Below the pieces are notes generated by a model. That model saw nothing but the letters and a program-made list of their open reading frames with translations. It had not been told where the DNA came from and did no database searches. Below, in pieces: positions 8,670 to 18,445 of a DNA stretch of 64,000 bases (its first letter is position 1; each line of letters opens with the position of its first letter). Source of the DNA: Phycicoccus sp. HDW14 (GTDB taxonomy: Bacteria > Actinomycetota > Actinomycetes > Actinomycetales > Dermatophilaceae); assembly GCF_011383005.1 (NCBI RefSeq), contig NZ_CP049935.1, positions 2,232,001 to 2,296,000 of the forward strand, read 5' to 3'. A program made the translations under genes and the position numbers.

Positions 8670-9574
8670 GCGCGCGGGTCGACGTCCGCAAGACGTACAA
8701 GCTGTACATCGGCGGGAAGTTCCCGCGCTCCGAGAGCGGCCGCTCCTACGAGGTGATGGCCGCCCCGTCCGGCCGGCGGGCGACGCCCCGCTTCCTCGCC
8801 AACGCGGCGATGGGCTCGCGCAAGGACGCCCGCGACGCGGTCGTGGCGGCGCGCAAGGCCCAGCCGGGGTGGGCCGGGGCCACCGCGTACAACCGCGGGC
8901 AGGTGCTCTACCGCGTCGCCGAGGTGATGGAGGGCCGCCGGGCGCAGCTCGTCCAGGACGTCCGTGACTCCGAGGGCCTGACGCCGACGCGCGCCGAGGC
9001 CGTCGTCTCCGCCGCCATCGACCGCTGGGTCTGGTACGCGGGCTGGTCCGACAAGTACCCGCAGGTGCTCGGCGGGCTCAACCCGGTCGCCGGGCCGTAC
9101 TTCGACATCTCGGCACCCGAGCCGACGGGGGTCGTGGCCGTGCTCGCGCCGCAGTCCTCCTCGCTGCTCGGGCTCGTGTCCGTCGTCGCGCCGGTCGTCG
9201 TGTCGGGCAACACCTGCGTCGTACTGGCGTCCGAGGAGCGGCCGCTGCCGGCCATCGACCTCGCCGAGTGCCTGGCGACCTCCGACGTGCCGGGCGGCGT
9301 GGTCAACGTCGTCACGGGTCGCACCGCCGAGGTCGCGCCGTGGCTGGCCTCGCACCGCGACGTCAACGCCATCGACCTCACGGGCGCCGCGGGTGCCGAC
9401 GGGGTCGTGTGGGGTGACCTCGAGCTCGCCGCGGCCGACAACCTCAAGCGCGTGCTGCGCCCGGGCGGGTCGGGGGCCGAGGCGGTGGAGCCGGACTTCG
9501 AGGCGACGCCCGACCTCTCCCGGCTCACGGCCTTCCTCGAGACCAAGACCGTCTGGCACCCCAAGGGCCGCTGA
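8666..9574 (+). CDS. Short aldehyde dehydrogenase-like protein lacking the catalytic cysteine
   Basis: At 302 residues this is well short of a normal ALDH (about 480). It keeps the N-terminal cofactor-binding half: KLYIGGKFPRSESGRSYEV, GWAGATAYNRGQVLYR, a PTGVVAVLAPQSSSL segment at the NAD loop, and VVNVVTGRTAEV. It has no LELGGK glutamate and no Cys-containing active-site motif, and the C-terminal ~80 residues are unlike ALDH. The frame is open throughout, so this is not an obvious frameshift remnant. Start overlaps the full-length ALDH stop (GTGA), implying coupled translation and perhaps an ALDH subunit complex. Catalysis by this protein alone looks unlikely. Confidence 0.75.
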   Translation: MSARVDVRKTYKLYIGGKFPRSESGRSYEVMAAPSGRRATPRFLANAAMGSRKDARDAVVAARKAQPGWAGATAYNRGQVLYRVAEVMEGRRAQLVQDVRDSEGLTPTRAEAVVSAAIDRWVWYAGWSDKYPQVLGGLNPVAGPYFDISAPEPTGVVAVLAPQSSSLLGLVSVVAPVVVSGNTCVVLASEERPLPAIDLAECLATSDVPGGVVNVVTGRTAEVAPWLASHRDVNAIDLTGAAGADGVVWGDLELAAADNLKRVLRPGGSGAEAVEPDFEATPDLSRLTAFLETKTVWHPKGR

Positions 9575-9599
9575 CCGCCCACCCCACCCCACCTCACCG

Positions 9600-9649
9600 C
9601 GAACGTGTGTGAAGACCGTCGGCATGCCGACGGTCTTCACACACGTTCG
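9600..9649. terminator. 50-base perfect palindrome after the deoC operon
   Basis: Positions 9600-9624 are the exact reverse complement of 9625-9649, centred on GCATGC. It lies 26 bases after the last ALDH-like stop and before a promoter, so a transcription terminator is likely; there is no T-tract, as is usual for this GC class. A cruciform or protein-binding site is an alternative. Confidence 0.6.
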
Positions 9650-9696
9650 GGGGACATCGGGGCGGCGCTAACCCCTCGACGGGGGTCGACCGGTTG

Positions 9697-9702
9697 TACG
9701 GT
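9697..9702 (+). promoter_or_regulatory. -10 box of leaderless promoter before the DinB/TIGR03086 gene
   Basis: TACGGT is followed by six bases and then the ATG at 9709, which fits a leaderless transcript and excludes the earlier in-frame start at 9694. Confidence 0.5.
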
Positions 9703-9708
9703 CCGAGG

Positions 9709-10236
9709 ATGGCAGCAGACACCGGCACCCTCGAGACCGCGCTCGACCAGCTCGTCGACCTCGTCGATGAGGTGGACGACGACACCGCCGGGCGCCCGAC
9801 CCCCTGCCGCGACTGGACCGTCGACGACCTCGTCGACCACGTCGTGAACGGCGTGCAGAACTTCGCCCGCGGTGTGCGGGGCGAGGAGGTCGACTGGTCG
9901 ACCCCGACGCCGCACGTCGAGGGCGACCGGGCCACCGCCCTGCGCGCCGCCGGCGACGACCTGCTCGCCGCCTGGGCCGACGCCCCCGCCGACGCCGACG
10001 GCCCGCCGCCCGAGTGGCAGTGCTCCGAGCTCGCCGTGCACACGTGGGACCTCGCGCGCGGGCTCGGGCGGGACACCGGCGACCTCGACCCGGCCGTCGC
10101 CGAGAGGGGCGCGACCTTCATGGAGCAGGGCCTGACCGACGACAACCGCGGCGAGGCGTTCGGGCCGGCCCGCGAGGCACCAGCGGGCGCCGACGCCTAC
10201 ACCCGGCTCGCCGCCTTCGCCGGCCGCGAGGTCTGA
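9709..10236 (+). CDS. TIGR03086-family mycothiol-dependent metal enzyme (MDMPI N-terminal/DinB fold)
   Basis: This 175-residue protein belongs to the maleylpyruvate isomerase N-terminal/DinB-like group that is abundant in mycothiol-producing actinobacteria. The pattern RPTPCRDWTVDDLVDHVVNG near residue 30 and the later SELAVHTWDLARGLG carry the two conserved histidines that bind a divalent metal; the family also uses an Asp between them. Substrate is unknown. It stands alone, between a strong palindrome and a hairpin, so it is probably monocistronic. Confidence 0.8.
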   Translation: MAADTGTLETALDQLVDLVDEVDDDTAGRPTPCRDWTVDDLVDHVVNGVQNFARGVRGEEVDWSTPTPHVEGDRATALRAAGDDLLAAWADAPADADGPPPEWQCSELAVHTWDLARGLGRDTGDLDPAVAERGATFMEQGLTDDNRGEAFGPAREAPAGADAYTRLAAFAGREV

Positions 10237-10251
10237 CGGCGCTGGCCGACT

Positions 10252-10300
10252 CCCCGGGAGGCTCGACCGGGCCCCGACCCGGCCGACCCTCCCCCCGGGG
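10252..10300. terminator. GC-rich hairpin terminator
   Basis: CCCCGGGAGG...ACCGGG (10252-10271) pairs imperfectly with CCCGGCCGACCC...CCGGGG (10278-10300), giving a long stem with a short loop. It follows the DinB-type gene and resembles the hairpin at 18370-18413 in sequence, notably the TCGAC and GGGAGG/CCCTCC parts. Confidence 0.5.
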
Positions 10301-10380
10301 CACGAGCCGGATGCGGGAGTGGTCACCCCCGCGCCCGAGGCCGGGACCGGCCCGTCGGTGGCTCAACGTAGCCTGCGCCG

Positions 10381-10785
10381 ATGGCCACCGCACCGCGCCG
10401 CCGCCTCACCGACGAGGTGCCGTCCGCCACCGTCCGACGGCTGGGCCGACTGTGCCTGCGCCTCCCGGACGCCTACGAGGAACCCGCGTGGGTCGGCACC
10501 CGCTGGCGGGTGCGGACCCGCACGTTCGTCCACGTGCTCGGCATCGAGGACCCCGTCGACGGCACCTCGGTCGTCATGACCTTCCGCGCCTCGGGTGCGG
10601 AGCTCGAGGCGCTGCGGCACGCCGGGCCGCCCTTCTACGTCCTCGGCTGGGGCCGCGACGCGATGGGCCTGACCCTCGGCGAGCACACCGACTGGGAGGA
10701 GGTCGCCGAGCTCGTCGTCGAGTCCTACTGCGTCATGGCCCCGAAGAAGCTGGTCGCCCTCGTCGACCGCCCCGGGCCCGCCTAG
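10381..10785 (+). CDS. MmcQ/YjbR family protein
   Basis: This 134-residue protein has the CyaY-like MmcQ/YjbR fold: early LCLRLPDAYEEPAWVG, mid segment VVMTFRAS, and the C-terminal EELAELVVESYCVMAPKKLV-type helix. Members are small DNA- or nucleotide-associated proteins of unclear function. A TAGCCT box at 10369 lies six bases before the ATG, indicating a leaderless start. The TAG stop at 10783 is also the first part of the TAGACT -10 box of the next gene. Confidence 0.75.
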   Translation: MATAPRRRLTDEVPSATVRRLGRLCLRLPDAYEEPAWVGTRWRVRTRTFVHVLGIEDPVDGTSVVMTFRASGAELEALRHAGPPFYVLGWGRDAMGLTLGEHTDWEEVAELVVESYCVMAPKKLVALVDRPGPA

Positions 10786-10796
10786 ACTCGCCACCC

Positions 10797-11432
10797 GTGG
10801 ACGGACGGGCTGCTGACGAGGACCTCGGGTCCCCCGCCACCGACCGCCGACGGGTGGTCGTGCTGGCCGGCCCGAGCGGCTCGGGCAAGTCCCGCCTCGC
10901 GAACCGCCTGCACGCCGCGCGCGGCTGGCCGGTCTTCCGGCTCGACGACTTCTACCGTGACGAGGACGACCCGGCGATGCCCCGCCAGGCCGAGCTCGGC
11001 ATCGTCGACTGGGACCACCCCGACAGCTGGGACGCCGACCGCGCCCTCGCCGCCCTCCGTGAGCTCCTCGACACCGGCCGCACCGAGCTGCCGGTCTACG
11101 ACATCTCGAGCAGCCGCGCGGTCGGCAGCCACGAGGTGACCGCGCGTCCCGACGACCTCGTGCTCGCCGAGGGCATCTTCGCCGCCGAGGTCGTGGGCCG
11201 GCTCGACGCCGAGGGGATGCTGCACAGCGCGTGGTGCGTCCGGCACCGACCGGCCGTCACGTTCGTCCGCCGGCTGCTGCGTGACCTGCGCGAACGCCGC
11301 AAGCCGCCGGCCGTCCTCCTCCACCGGGGCTGGGTGCTGATGCGCGACGAGCCGGGCATCGTCGCCCGGCAGACGGCCCTGGGCGCCGTGGGTTCTCGCG
11401 CCTCGGCCGTGGAGCGCGAGCTGCTCGGTTAG
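10797..11432 (+). CDS. Uridine kinase-like P-loop ATPase
   Basis: The 211-residue protein has Walker A AGPSGSGKSRLANRL near residue 25 and the nucleoside-kinase acidic motif RLDDFYRDEDDP, followed by DWDHPDSWD and later LAEGIFAAEV, where the catalytic and substrate residues sit in uridine kinases. The C-terminal RRLLRDLRERRKPP resembles the LID region. Substrate specificity (uridine, or another small hydroxyl compound) is not certain. The GTG start lies eight bases after TAGACT. Its TAG stop again forms part of the next -10 box, TAGGGT at 11430. Confidence 0.75.
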   Translation: MDGRAADEDLGSPATDRRRVVVLAGPSGSGKSRLANRLHAARGWPVFRLDDFYRDEDDPAMPRQAELGIVDWDHPDSWDADRALAALRELLDTGRTELPVYDISSSRAVGSHEVTARPDDLVLAEGIFAAEVVGRLDAEGMLHSAWCVRHRPAVTFVRRLLRDLRERRKPPAVLLHRGWVLMRDEPGIVARQTALGAVGSRASAVERELLG

Positions 11433-11441
11433 GGTGGCGCC

Positions 11442-11468
11442 GTGGCGAGCGAGGGGGCACGAGGATGA
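11442..11468 (+). CDS. Possible leaderless 8-codon upstream peptide
   Basis: TAGGGT at 11430-11435 is followed by six bases and GTG, which opens an 8-codon frame (VASEGARG) ending in TGA at 11466. That stop overlaps the ATG of the proline-rich membrane protein (ATGA). If the transcript starts at the GTG, ribosomes would translate this mini-ORF and re-initiate on the real gene. No protein function is implied; the value is regulatory or translational. Confidence 0.4.
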   Translation: MASEGARG

Positions 11469-12693
11469 GCGACCAGCCGTGGGTGGCACCGGGATCCCCG
11501 TCGGCGGGCCCACCACCGGGGACCACCCCGCCCGCGCCCGGCGCCGGGTCCCCGCCGCCTCCTCCGCCCGGCTCGTACCCTCCCCCGGGCTCCTACCCTC
11601 CCCCCGGCTCGTACCCTCCCCCCGGCTCGTACCCTCCGCCCGGCTCGTCCCCGCCTCCGGGTGCCCGGCCCGCGCCGTACCGCTCGATGGAGTTCCGCCC
11701 CGGCATCGTCGCCCTGCGCCCGCTGCGGATCGGTGACCTCTACGGCGGCGTGCTCAAGGCGGTGCGTGGCAACCCCGCCGCCACCATCGGCCTCGCGGCG
11801 CTGACCACCTTCGCCTTCCTCCTCCCGACGACCGCCCTCGGCGCCTGGCTCTCCGGGCAGAGCGGGCTCGGTGTCCTCGACGAGTCCGCCGCCGCCTCCG
11901 ACACCCTGCCCGACGGCGCGGGCGCCGGACTGTTCGGTGTCTACCTGCCGACCATCGGGCAGCTGCTCTCGGGGATCCTCCTCGCGGGCTTCCTCGCCCA
12001 GGTCGTCGGCCAGGCGGTGCTCGGCCGGAAGGTCTCGATGTCCGAGGTGTGGCGCGCGACCCGCGGGCGGCTGCTCGCGATGGTCGGCGCCGTCCTCGTG
12101 ACGATCGTCGCCTTCCTCCTCGTCCTCGCCGTGACCGTCGGCGGGCCCATCGCGATCGGCGTCGCCACGGTCGGCACGGACATGTCGGACATCGGGCTGG
12201 TCATCCTCCTCGTGTTCGTCAGCGTCGTCGCGACCGTCCTGGCCCTGGCCTTCCTCGGCACGAAGTGGGCCTTCGCCACCCCGGCCATCGTCCTCGAACG
12301 GGTCGGGGTCTTCCGGGGCTGGGTCGCTCGTGGGGGCTCGTCGGCAGCCCCCTGCGCGCCCCCTTCTGGCGGATCTTCGGGCTCCGGCTGCTCACGGCCC
12401 TCATCGTCGGCACGGCGTCCTCCGTCATCACCCTGCCGATCACGCTGCTCCTCGTCGTCATCGGGGTCGTGGCCGTCGGTGACGGCGCCGACGGTGCGAC
12501 GCCCCTCGTCGTCCAGACGGTCAGCACGGGCATCGCCGGCCTCATCACCGGCGCCCTGACCACCCCGTTCAGCGCCGGGGTCGACGCCCTCCTCTACGTC
12601 GACGCGCGCATCCGCTCCGAGGGCCTCGACGTGCGGCTCATCCAGGCCACGCAGGGAGCCGCACCGCCGCCCTGGCCGCTCACCACGCCGTGA
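11465..12693 (+). CDS. Proline-rich glycerophosphoryl-diesterase-type membrane protein, frame interrupted
   Basis: Residues 1-70 are a Pro/Gly/Ser/Tyr-rich cytoplasmic tail with five PPPGSY-like repeats; after FRPGIVALRPLRIGDLYGGV come about six membrane helices, the pattern of the membrane protein that heads actinobacterial MoxR/DUF58 clusters. The frame breaks at about 12315-12320 (CGGGGCTGGG); one extra base restores LGRSWGLVGSPLRAPFWRIF and a total of 409 residues ending at 12693. The stop overlaps the next GTG. Function is unknown; a role in envelope assembly with the MoxR ATPase is an inference from context. Confidence 0.75.
11561..11662 (+). repeat. 18-base coding tandem repeat (PPPGSY)
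   Basis: About five near-identical 18-base units encode PPPGSY within the proline-rich tail of the membrane protein at 11465. Units differ mainly in C-run wobble positions. Such tracts can expand or contract by slippage and are also hard to sequence correctly. Confidence 0.75.
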
Positions 12694-13340
12694 CCCCGTC
12701 GGACGCACCGCTCGACCCCTCCTCGGAGCAGGCCCGGCGCTGGCTCGAGGAGGAGCTCTCGAGCCCGCGCTACCACGCGCAGCCCGGCCTCCTGGACCGG
12801 ATCCGGGAGTTCATCGAGCGGCTCCTCAACGCCTCGCCGGGCGGGGGCCTGCCGTCGTTCGCCGTGCCGATCGCCGTCGGGCTGGTCCTCGCCGTCGTCG
12901 GCCTCGTCCTGTGGCGGGTGCTGCGCCGGGAGGTCGGTCGCACGGGCGGTGAGGGCCTCGGCGTCCTCGACGTGCCCGACGTCCCGGCCGCCGAGCTGCG
13001 CGCCTCCGCCCGGTCGGCGCTGGCCCGGGGCGACTGGGACCTCGCCGTCCTCGACGGGGTGCGCGCCGTGGCCCGCGGCGCCGTCGAGCGGGTCGTCCTC
13101 GACGACGCCCCCGGTCGCACCGCCCACGAGGTCGCCCTCGCCCTGAGCACCCCGTTCCCGGCCGAGAGCGGCCCGCTCGTCGACGCGGCCGATGCCTTCG
13201 ACGCCGTCCGCTACGGACACCGCCGTGCGGGCGAGGAGACGGCCCGCGCCGTGCTCGCCCTCGACGACCGGCTCGCCGAGGCCCGCCCGGCGCGGCCCGG
13301 TCGGGTGGCCGACGACGTCCCGGCGAGGGCGGCACCGTGA
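12690..13340 (+). CDS. DUF4129 domain membrane protein
   Basis: This 216-residue protein has a single membrane helix (FAVPIAVGLVLAVVGLVLW, about residues 53-71) preceded by the EQARRWLEEELSSPRYHAQ helix, and a cytoplasmic DUF4129 domain with the conserved GDWDLAVLDGVRAVARG and RTAHEVA motifs. DUF4129 proteins sit in MoxR-DUF58 clusters and sometimes carry transglutaminase domains; this one does not. GTG start and stop overlap both neighbours by 4 bases, so translation is coupled. Confidence 0.85.
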   Translation: MTPSDAPLDPSSEQARRWLEEELSSPRYHAQPGLLDRIREFIERLLNASPGGGLPSFAVPIAVGLVLAVVGLVLWRVLRREVGRTGGEGLGVLDVPDVPAAELRASARSALARGDWDLAVLDGVRAVARGAVERVVLDDAPGRTAHEVALALSTPFPAESGPLVDAADAFDAVRYGHRRAGEETARAVLALDDRLAEARPARPGRVADDVPARAAP

Positions 13341-14567
13341 GCGCCTCCACCTCCAGCCCTCCTTCCACCGCCCCGGCGCCGGTCGCGGCGGCCGGCGTCG
13401 ACGGCCGCCGGGCCCTGCGCCGCGGCCGCACCGTCGTCGTGTGGGTCCTCCTGCTCGTGGTCGGAGGGGCGGTCCTCGCCCTCGCGGCCGGCAGCCCCCG
13501 CCCGCGGACTACCTGCACCCCGACGGCACCGGCCAGTCGGGCACCAAGGCGCTCGTCGAGGTGCTGCGCGACCAGGGCATCGACGTCGACGTCGTGAGCA
13601 CCTCCCAGGACGCCGTCGACGCCGCGGGCGACGGCCGACCGGCCACCGTCGTCGTCGGCAACTCCGACCTGCTCACCGACTCCGCCGCCCGGCGCCTGCT
13701 CGAGGGGACGCGCGGCGCCGACCGTGTCGTGTTCCTCGACGGCGCCCCCGGCGTGCTGCTGAGTCTCGACCTCGGGCTCTCGGTCGGCCTCCCGGCCGAG
13801 CGGCCCGCGGCCGCCGACTGCTCGCTGCCGTGGGTCGCGGGCGGCGACCGGGTCACGCACCTGTCGTGGGCCATCGTCCCGAGCGACGAGGCCCGTCGCG
13901 ACGGTGCCCGGGGCTGCTTCCCCACCGGCTCCGACGACCCCGCGCTGCCGTCCGGCTTCGCGGCCGTCGAGGTGCCGGCCGGGCCCGACCACGCCGCCGT
14001 CACGGTCGTCGGCATGCCGGACGCCGCGACCAACCGCTTCGTCACCGAGGCCGACAACGCCGGGCTCGTCGTCCGCCTGCTCGGCGGCTCACCGCATCTC
14101 GTCTGGTACCACCCGGACGACGAGGACGCCACGGCCAACCCCTCGACCACCGACGCCTCGGTGTGGCCGGAGTGGGTCGGGCCCGGGATGGTGGTCCTCG
14201 CGCTGGCCTTCGTCGCCTTCGCCCTCGCGCGCGGCCGCCGACTCGGCCGACTGGTCCCCGAGCCGCTTCCCGTCGTCGTGCGCGCCGCCGAGACCACCGA
14301 GAGCCGCGCCGAGCTGTACCGCGCGTCCGGCGACCGCGACCGCGCGGCCCGGGTCCTGCGGCTGGCGACCACGGGGCGGCTGGCCACCCGGCTCGGGATG
14401 TCCGCCGGCGCCCCGGCCGACGAGGTCGCACCCGTCGCCGCCGCGGCCGCCGGCCTCCCACCCGCCGACGTCGACCGGCTCCTGCGCGGGCCGGCCCCCG
14501 CCGACGAGCAGGGTCTCGTCACCCTCGCCCAGCAGCTCGCCCACCTCGAGGAGAAGGTCCGTACGTC

Positions 14568-14571
<4 letters not shown>
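13337..14571 (+). CDS. DUF4350 domain membrane protein, frame interrupted
   Basis: An N-terminal helix (VVVWVLLLVVGGAVLALAAG) is followed by an extracytoplasmic GATase-like DUF4350 domain (TKALVEVLRDQGIDVDVV, then VVVGNSDLLTDSAARRLL) and a second helix near residue 285 (GPGMVVLALAFVAFALARG) with a cytoplasmic tail. The frame breaks at 13494-13500 in AGCCCCCGCCC; one extra C gives SPPPADYLHPDGTG and 411 residues in total. It lies between DUF4129 and the MoxR ATPase with 4-base overlaps. Function is unknown; Golgi-GATase-like domains bind ligands rather than catalyse. Confidence 0.82.
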
Positions 14572-15591
<1,020 letters not shown>

Positions 15592-15592
<1 letters not shown>

Positions 15593-16884
15593 TGGCCCTG
15601 ACGACGCGCGCCGCGGCGCTGCTGCTGCTCGGCCTCGTCCCCGTCGTGCTGCGGCCGGCGGGGTCGACGGTCTGGGCGTGGCTGCTCGTGTGGCTCGTCG
15701 TCGTGGGGGCCGACCTGCTGCTCGCCGTGTCGCCCAGCCGGGTGCGGATGGTCCGCGAGGGCGAGGCGCTGCAGGTGCGGCTCGGGGAGTCGGTGACGAC
15801 GTCGCTGGTCCTCGAGAACACCACCGGCCGGACGGCGCGCGGGCTGCTGCGCGACGGTTGGCCGCCCTCTGCCGGAACGCGACCCGCGCGGCACCGGGTG
15901 TCCGTACCGGCCGGCGAGCGCCGGCGGGTGACGACGACGCTCGTGCCGACGCGACGCGGCGACCGGGCCGCCGACCGGGTGACGCTGCGCCTGGCGGGGC
16001 CGCTCGGGGTGGCTGCCCGCCAGCGCTCGGTGCAGGTGCCGGGCCGGGTCCGGGTGCTGCACGCGTTCCCGTCGCGCAAGCACCTGCCGAGCCGGCTCGC
16101 GGTGCTCCGTGAGCTCGACGGACGGGCGGCCGTGCGCACCCGTGGGCAGGGCACCGAGTTCGACAGCCTGCGCGACTACGTCGAGGGCGACGACGTGCGG
16201 TCCATCGACTGGCGGGCGACGGCCCGCCGCCGTCACCTCGTCGTGCGCACCTGGCAGCCCGAGCAGCACCGGCGCATCGTCATCGTCATCGACACGGGGC
16301 GGACCAGCGCCGGCCGGGTCGACGACGCCCCCCGCCTCGACGCCGCGATGGACGCCGCCCTGCTGCTCACGGCGCTGGCCGGGCACGCCCGCGACCGCGT
16401 GCAGGTCGTGGCCGGTGATCGGCGGGTCCACGCCCGCATCACCGGCGCCGACCGCGCCACCCTCCTGCACGACGTCATCAGCACGCTCGCCCCGGTCGAC
16501 CCGCAGCTCGTCGAGACCGACTGGTCGGTGCTGGCCTCGGAGGTCACCCGCTCGACCCACCGCTCGCTCGTCGTGCTGCTGACGCCCCTCGAGCCGGCGG
16601 CCGTCGAGGAGGGCCTCGTGCCGGTGCTGCCGGCGCTCGTGGCGCACCACCGGGTCGTCGTCGCGTCGGTGTCCGACCCCGTGCTCGACCGGATGCGCGA
16701 CGCGCGCGACGGGTCGCAGGAGGTGTGGGGCGCCGTCGCCGCCGAGCGCACCGCGTCCTTGCGTCGGGGTGCCGCCTCCGCCCTCGGTCGGCTCGGCGTC
16801 GACGTCCTCGACGCCCCGCCCGAGGACCTCGCCGTGCGGCTCGCCGACCACTACCTCGCGCTCAAGCGCGAGGGCCTGCTCTGA
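15592..16884 (+). CDS. DUF58 domain protein (VWA-like partner of MoxR)
   Basis: This 430-residue protein begins with two membrane helices (residues about 8-45), then an Ig-like region (VTTSLVLENTTGRTARGLL), then the DUF58 signature GQGTEFDSLRDYVEGDDVRSIDWRATARRRHLVVRT-type block near residue 185 and a von Willebrand A-like fold starting IVIVIDTGRTS with a degenerate metal site. The ATG overlaps the MoxR stop (ATGA). DUF58 and MoxR proteins work together; the actual target is unknown here. Intact frame. Confidence 0.9.
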
Positions 16885-16938
16885 CCGGTCGGGCCGTCGC
16901 ACCGATGAGTCCGGCCGGCTCCGGCAGTCTGTCGGGGT

Positions 16939-17544
16939 ATGGCAACCGTGATCATGCACGCAGTGGTGTCCGTCGACGGCTTCATCGCCGACCCCGGCGA
17001 CGACGTGGGGCCCCTCTTCGACTGGTACTTCGGCGGCGACCGGCCGATCGTCCCGGACGACCCCGACTCGCCCTTCCGGGTCGGGGAACGCTCCGTCGAC
17101 CACGTCCGCTCGCTGTGGGGCAGCATCGGCGCGACCATCCAGGGCCGCCACCTCTTCGACCTGACGAACGGGTGGGAGGCGCGGCCACCGGCCGGTGACC
17201 ACCTGCTCGTCGTGTCGCACCGGTCGAAGCCGGAGGGCTGGCACCCCGAGGCCGACGTCCCGTTCTTCGACGACGTGACGGCCGCGGTCGAGGAGGCGCG
17301 GCGCCGCGCCGGGGACCGGGTCGTGGCCGTATGCGCCGGCGAGGTCGGCGGGCGGGCGCTCGAGCTGGGCCTCGTCGACGAGGTCGCGATGGACGTCGTG
17401 CCCGTCGTGTTCGGGTCCGGCAAGCGCTACTTCGGGTCGGTGGCGGGCCACCAGATGCTCGAGGACCCGCACGTGGTCATCCCGGGCGAGCGGGTGCTGC
17501 ACCTGCAGTACAAGGTCCGTCGCCCGCAGGCGGCGACGTCGTGA
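16939..17544 (+). CDS. Dihydrofolate reductase-family protein (RibD C-terminal fold)
   Basis: This 201-residue protein has MATVIMHAVVSVDGFIAD at the N-terminus, IQGRHLFDLTNGW in the middle and VAVCAGEVGGRALELGLVDE near the C-terminus, the typical layout of the broad RibD_C/DHFR-like reductase family found widely in actinobacteria. NADPH binding is expected; the substrate is unknown and it is probably not the housekeeping DHFR. ATG at 16939. Its stop overlaps the GTG of the flavin-dependent oxidoreductase gene, so these two redox genes are co-translated, inserted inside the MoxR neighbourhood. Confidence 0.82.
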   Translation: MATVIMHAVVSVDGFIADPGDDVGPLFDWYFGGDRPIVPDDPDSPFRVGERSVDHVRSLWGSIGATIQGRHLFDLTNGWEARPPAGDHLLVVSHRSKPEGWHPEADVPFFDDVTAAVEEARRRAGDRVVAVCAGEVGGRALELGLVDEVAMDVVPVVFGSGKRYFGSVAGHQMLEDPHVVIPGERVLHLQYKVRRPQAATS

Positions 17545-18349
17545 CCCGGCCGTTCCGGTTCGGCGTCGTCGCGCCGGTGACCAACGGCCTCGCCGCCTGG
17601 CGCGACGACGTGCGCCGGGCCGCCGACGCGGGGTTCGGCACCGTTCTCGTGCCCGACGTGCCCTCGTGGCAGCCGGCCCCTGCGCCCCTGCTGGCCACCG
17701 CGGCGTCGATCGCCGACGTGCGCGTCGGCACCTGGGTGTCGGCGACACCGCTGCGCCCCGCGTGGGCCCTGGCCTGGGAGGCGCACTCGCTGTCGGTGGT
17801 CACCGGGGGGCGCTTCGAGCTGGGCATCGGCACGGGGCGCCCGGGCATCGAGGACGAGCTGCGCGAGCGCGGGATGGACCCGGTCTCCCCCGCGAGCGCC
17901 TCGACCGGGTGCGCGAGACGGTCGAGGAGCTGCGCCGTCTCGACGGTGCGGACCGGCACACGCCGGTGGTCATGGCGGTGAGCGGCCCGCGGGCCCGGGC
18001 GCTGGCGGTCGAGGTCGCCGACACGGTGACGCTGGCCGCGATGCCCGGTGACGGCCGCGAGTCGATGGCCGCGACGGCCCGCGGCATCCTCGCCGGACGC
18101 GACGTCGAGCTCGCCCAGCACGTCCCCGTCGTGGGCGACCTCGTGGCCCCGTTCATGGCCTCGGCGCGCGACACCGACATCGCCGCCCTCCGGGCCGAGG
18201 ACTCGCTGCTCGTGCTCCCCGCCGACCCGGCCGCGGCCGTCGAGGAGCTCCGGCGCCGCCGCGAGGAGATCGGCTACTCGTACGTCGTCGTCGGCTCGCA
18301 CGCCGTCGACGTCATGGCGCCCGTCGTCGCCGAGCTCGCCGGTCGGTAG
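17541..18349 (+). CDS. LLM-class (luciferase-like) F420/FMN-dependent oxidoreductase, frame interrupted
   Basis: A luciferase-like monooxygenase fold is indicated by FRFGVVAPV, AADAGFGTVLVPD, LLATAASIADVRVGTWVSATPLRPA, and RFELGIGTGRPGIEDELRERGM, which bind flavin or F420. The frame breaks at 17886-17891 in TCCCCCGCGAG; one extra C gives PVSPRERLDRVRETVEELRRL and a total of 269 residues, somewhat shorter than many members (about 300). The start overlaps the reductase-like gene. Substrate is unknown; the family includes coenzyme F420-dependent reductases common in this phylum. Confidence 0.82.
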
Positions 18350-18369
18350 CGGCCCGCGCGCCGCCGCCC

Positions 18370-18413
18370 GCGGGAGGGTTCGCCGGGTGCGGACCCGGTC
18401 GACCCTCCCCGGG
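18370..18413. terminator. Hairpin between convergent genes
   Basis: GGGAGGGTTCGCCGGGT (18372-18388) pairs with ACCCGGTCGACCCTCCC (18393-18409) around a GCGG loop, with one mismatch and two wobble pairs. It lies between the ends of the LLM gene (+) and the SpoIIM-like gene (-), so it can serve both. Confidence 0.6.
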
Positions 18414-18445
18414 ACGCCGACGTGGGCCTCGGGTGGCTGTGAAGG

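Noticed and set aside
11561-11662. Repeats resembling a short CRISPR-like array.
   Set aside because: They are contiguous 18-base coding units (PPPGSY) without spacers and without any cas gene nearby.
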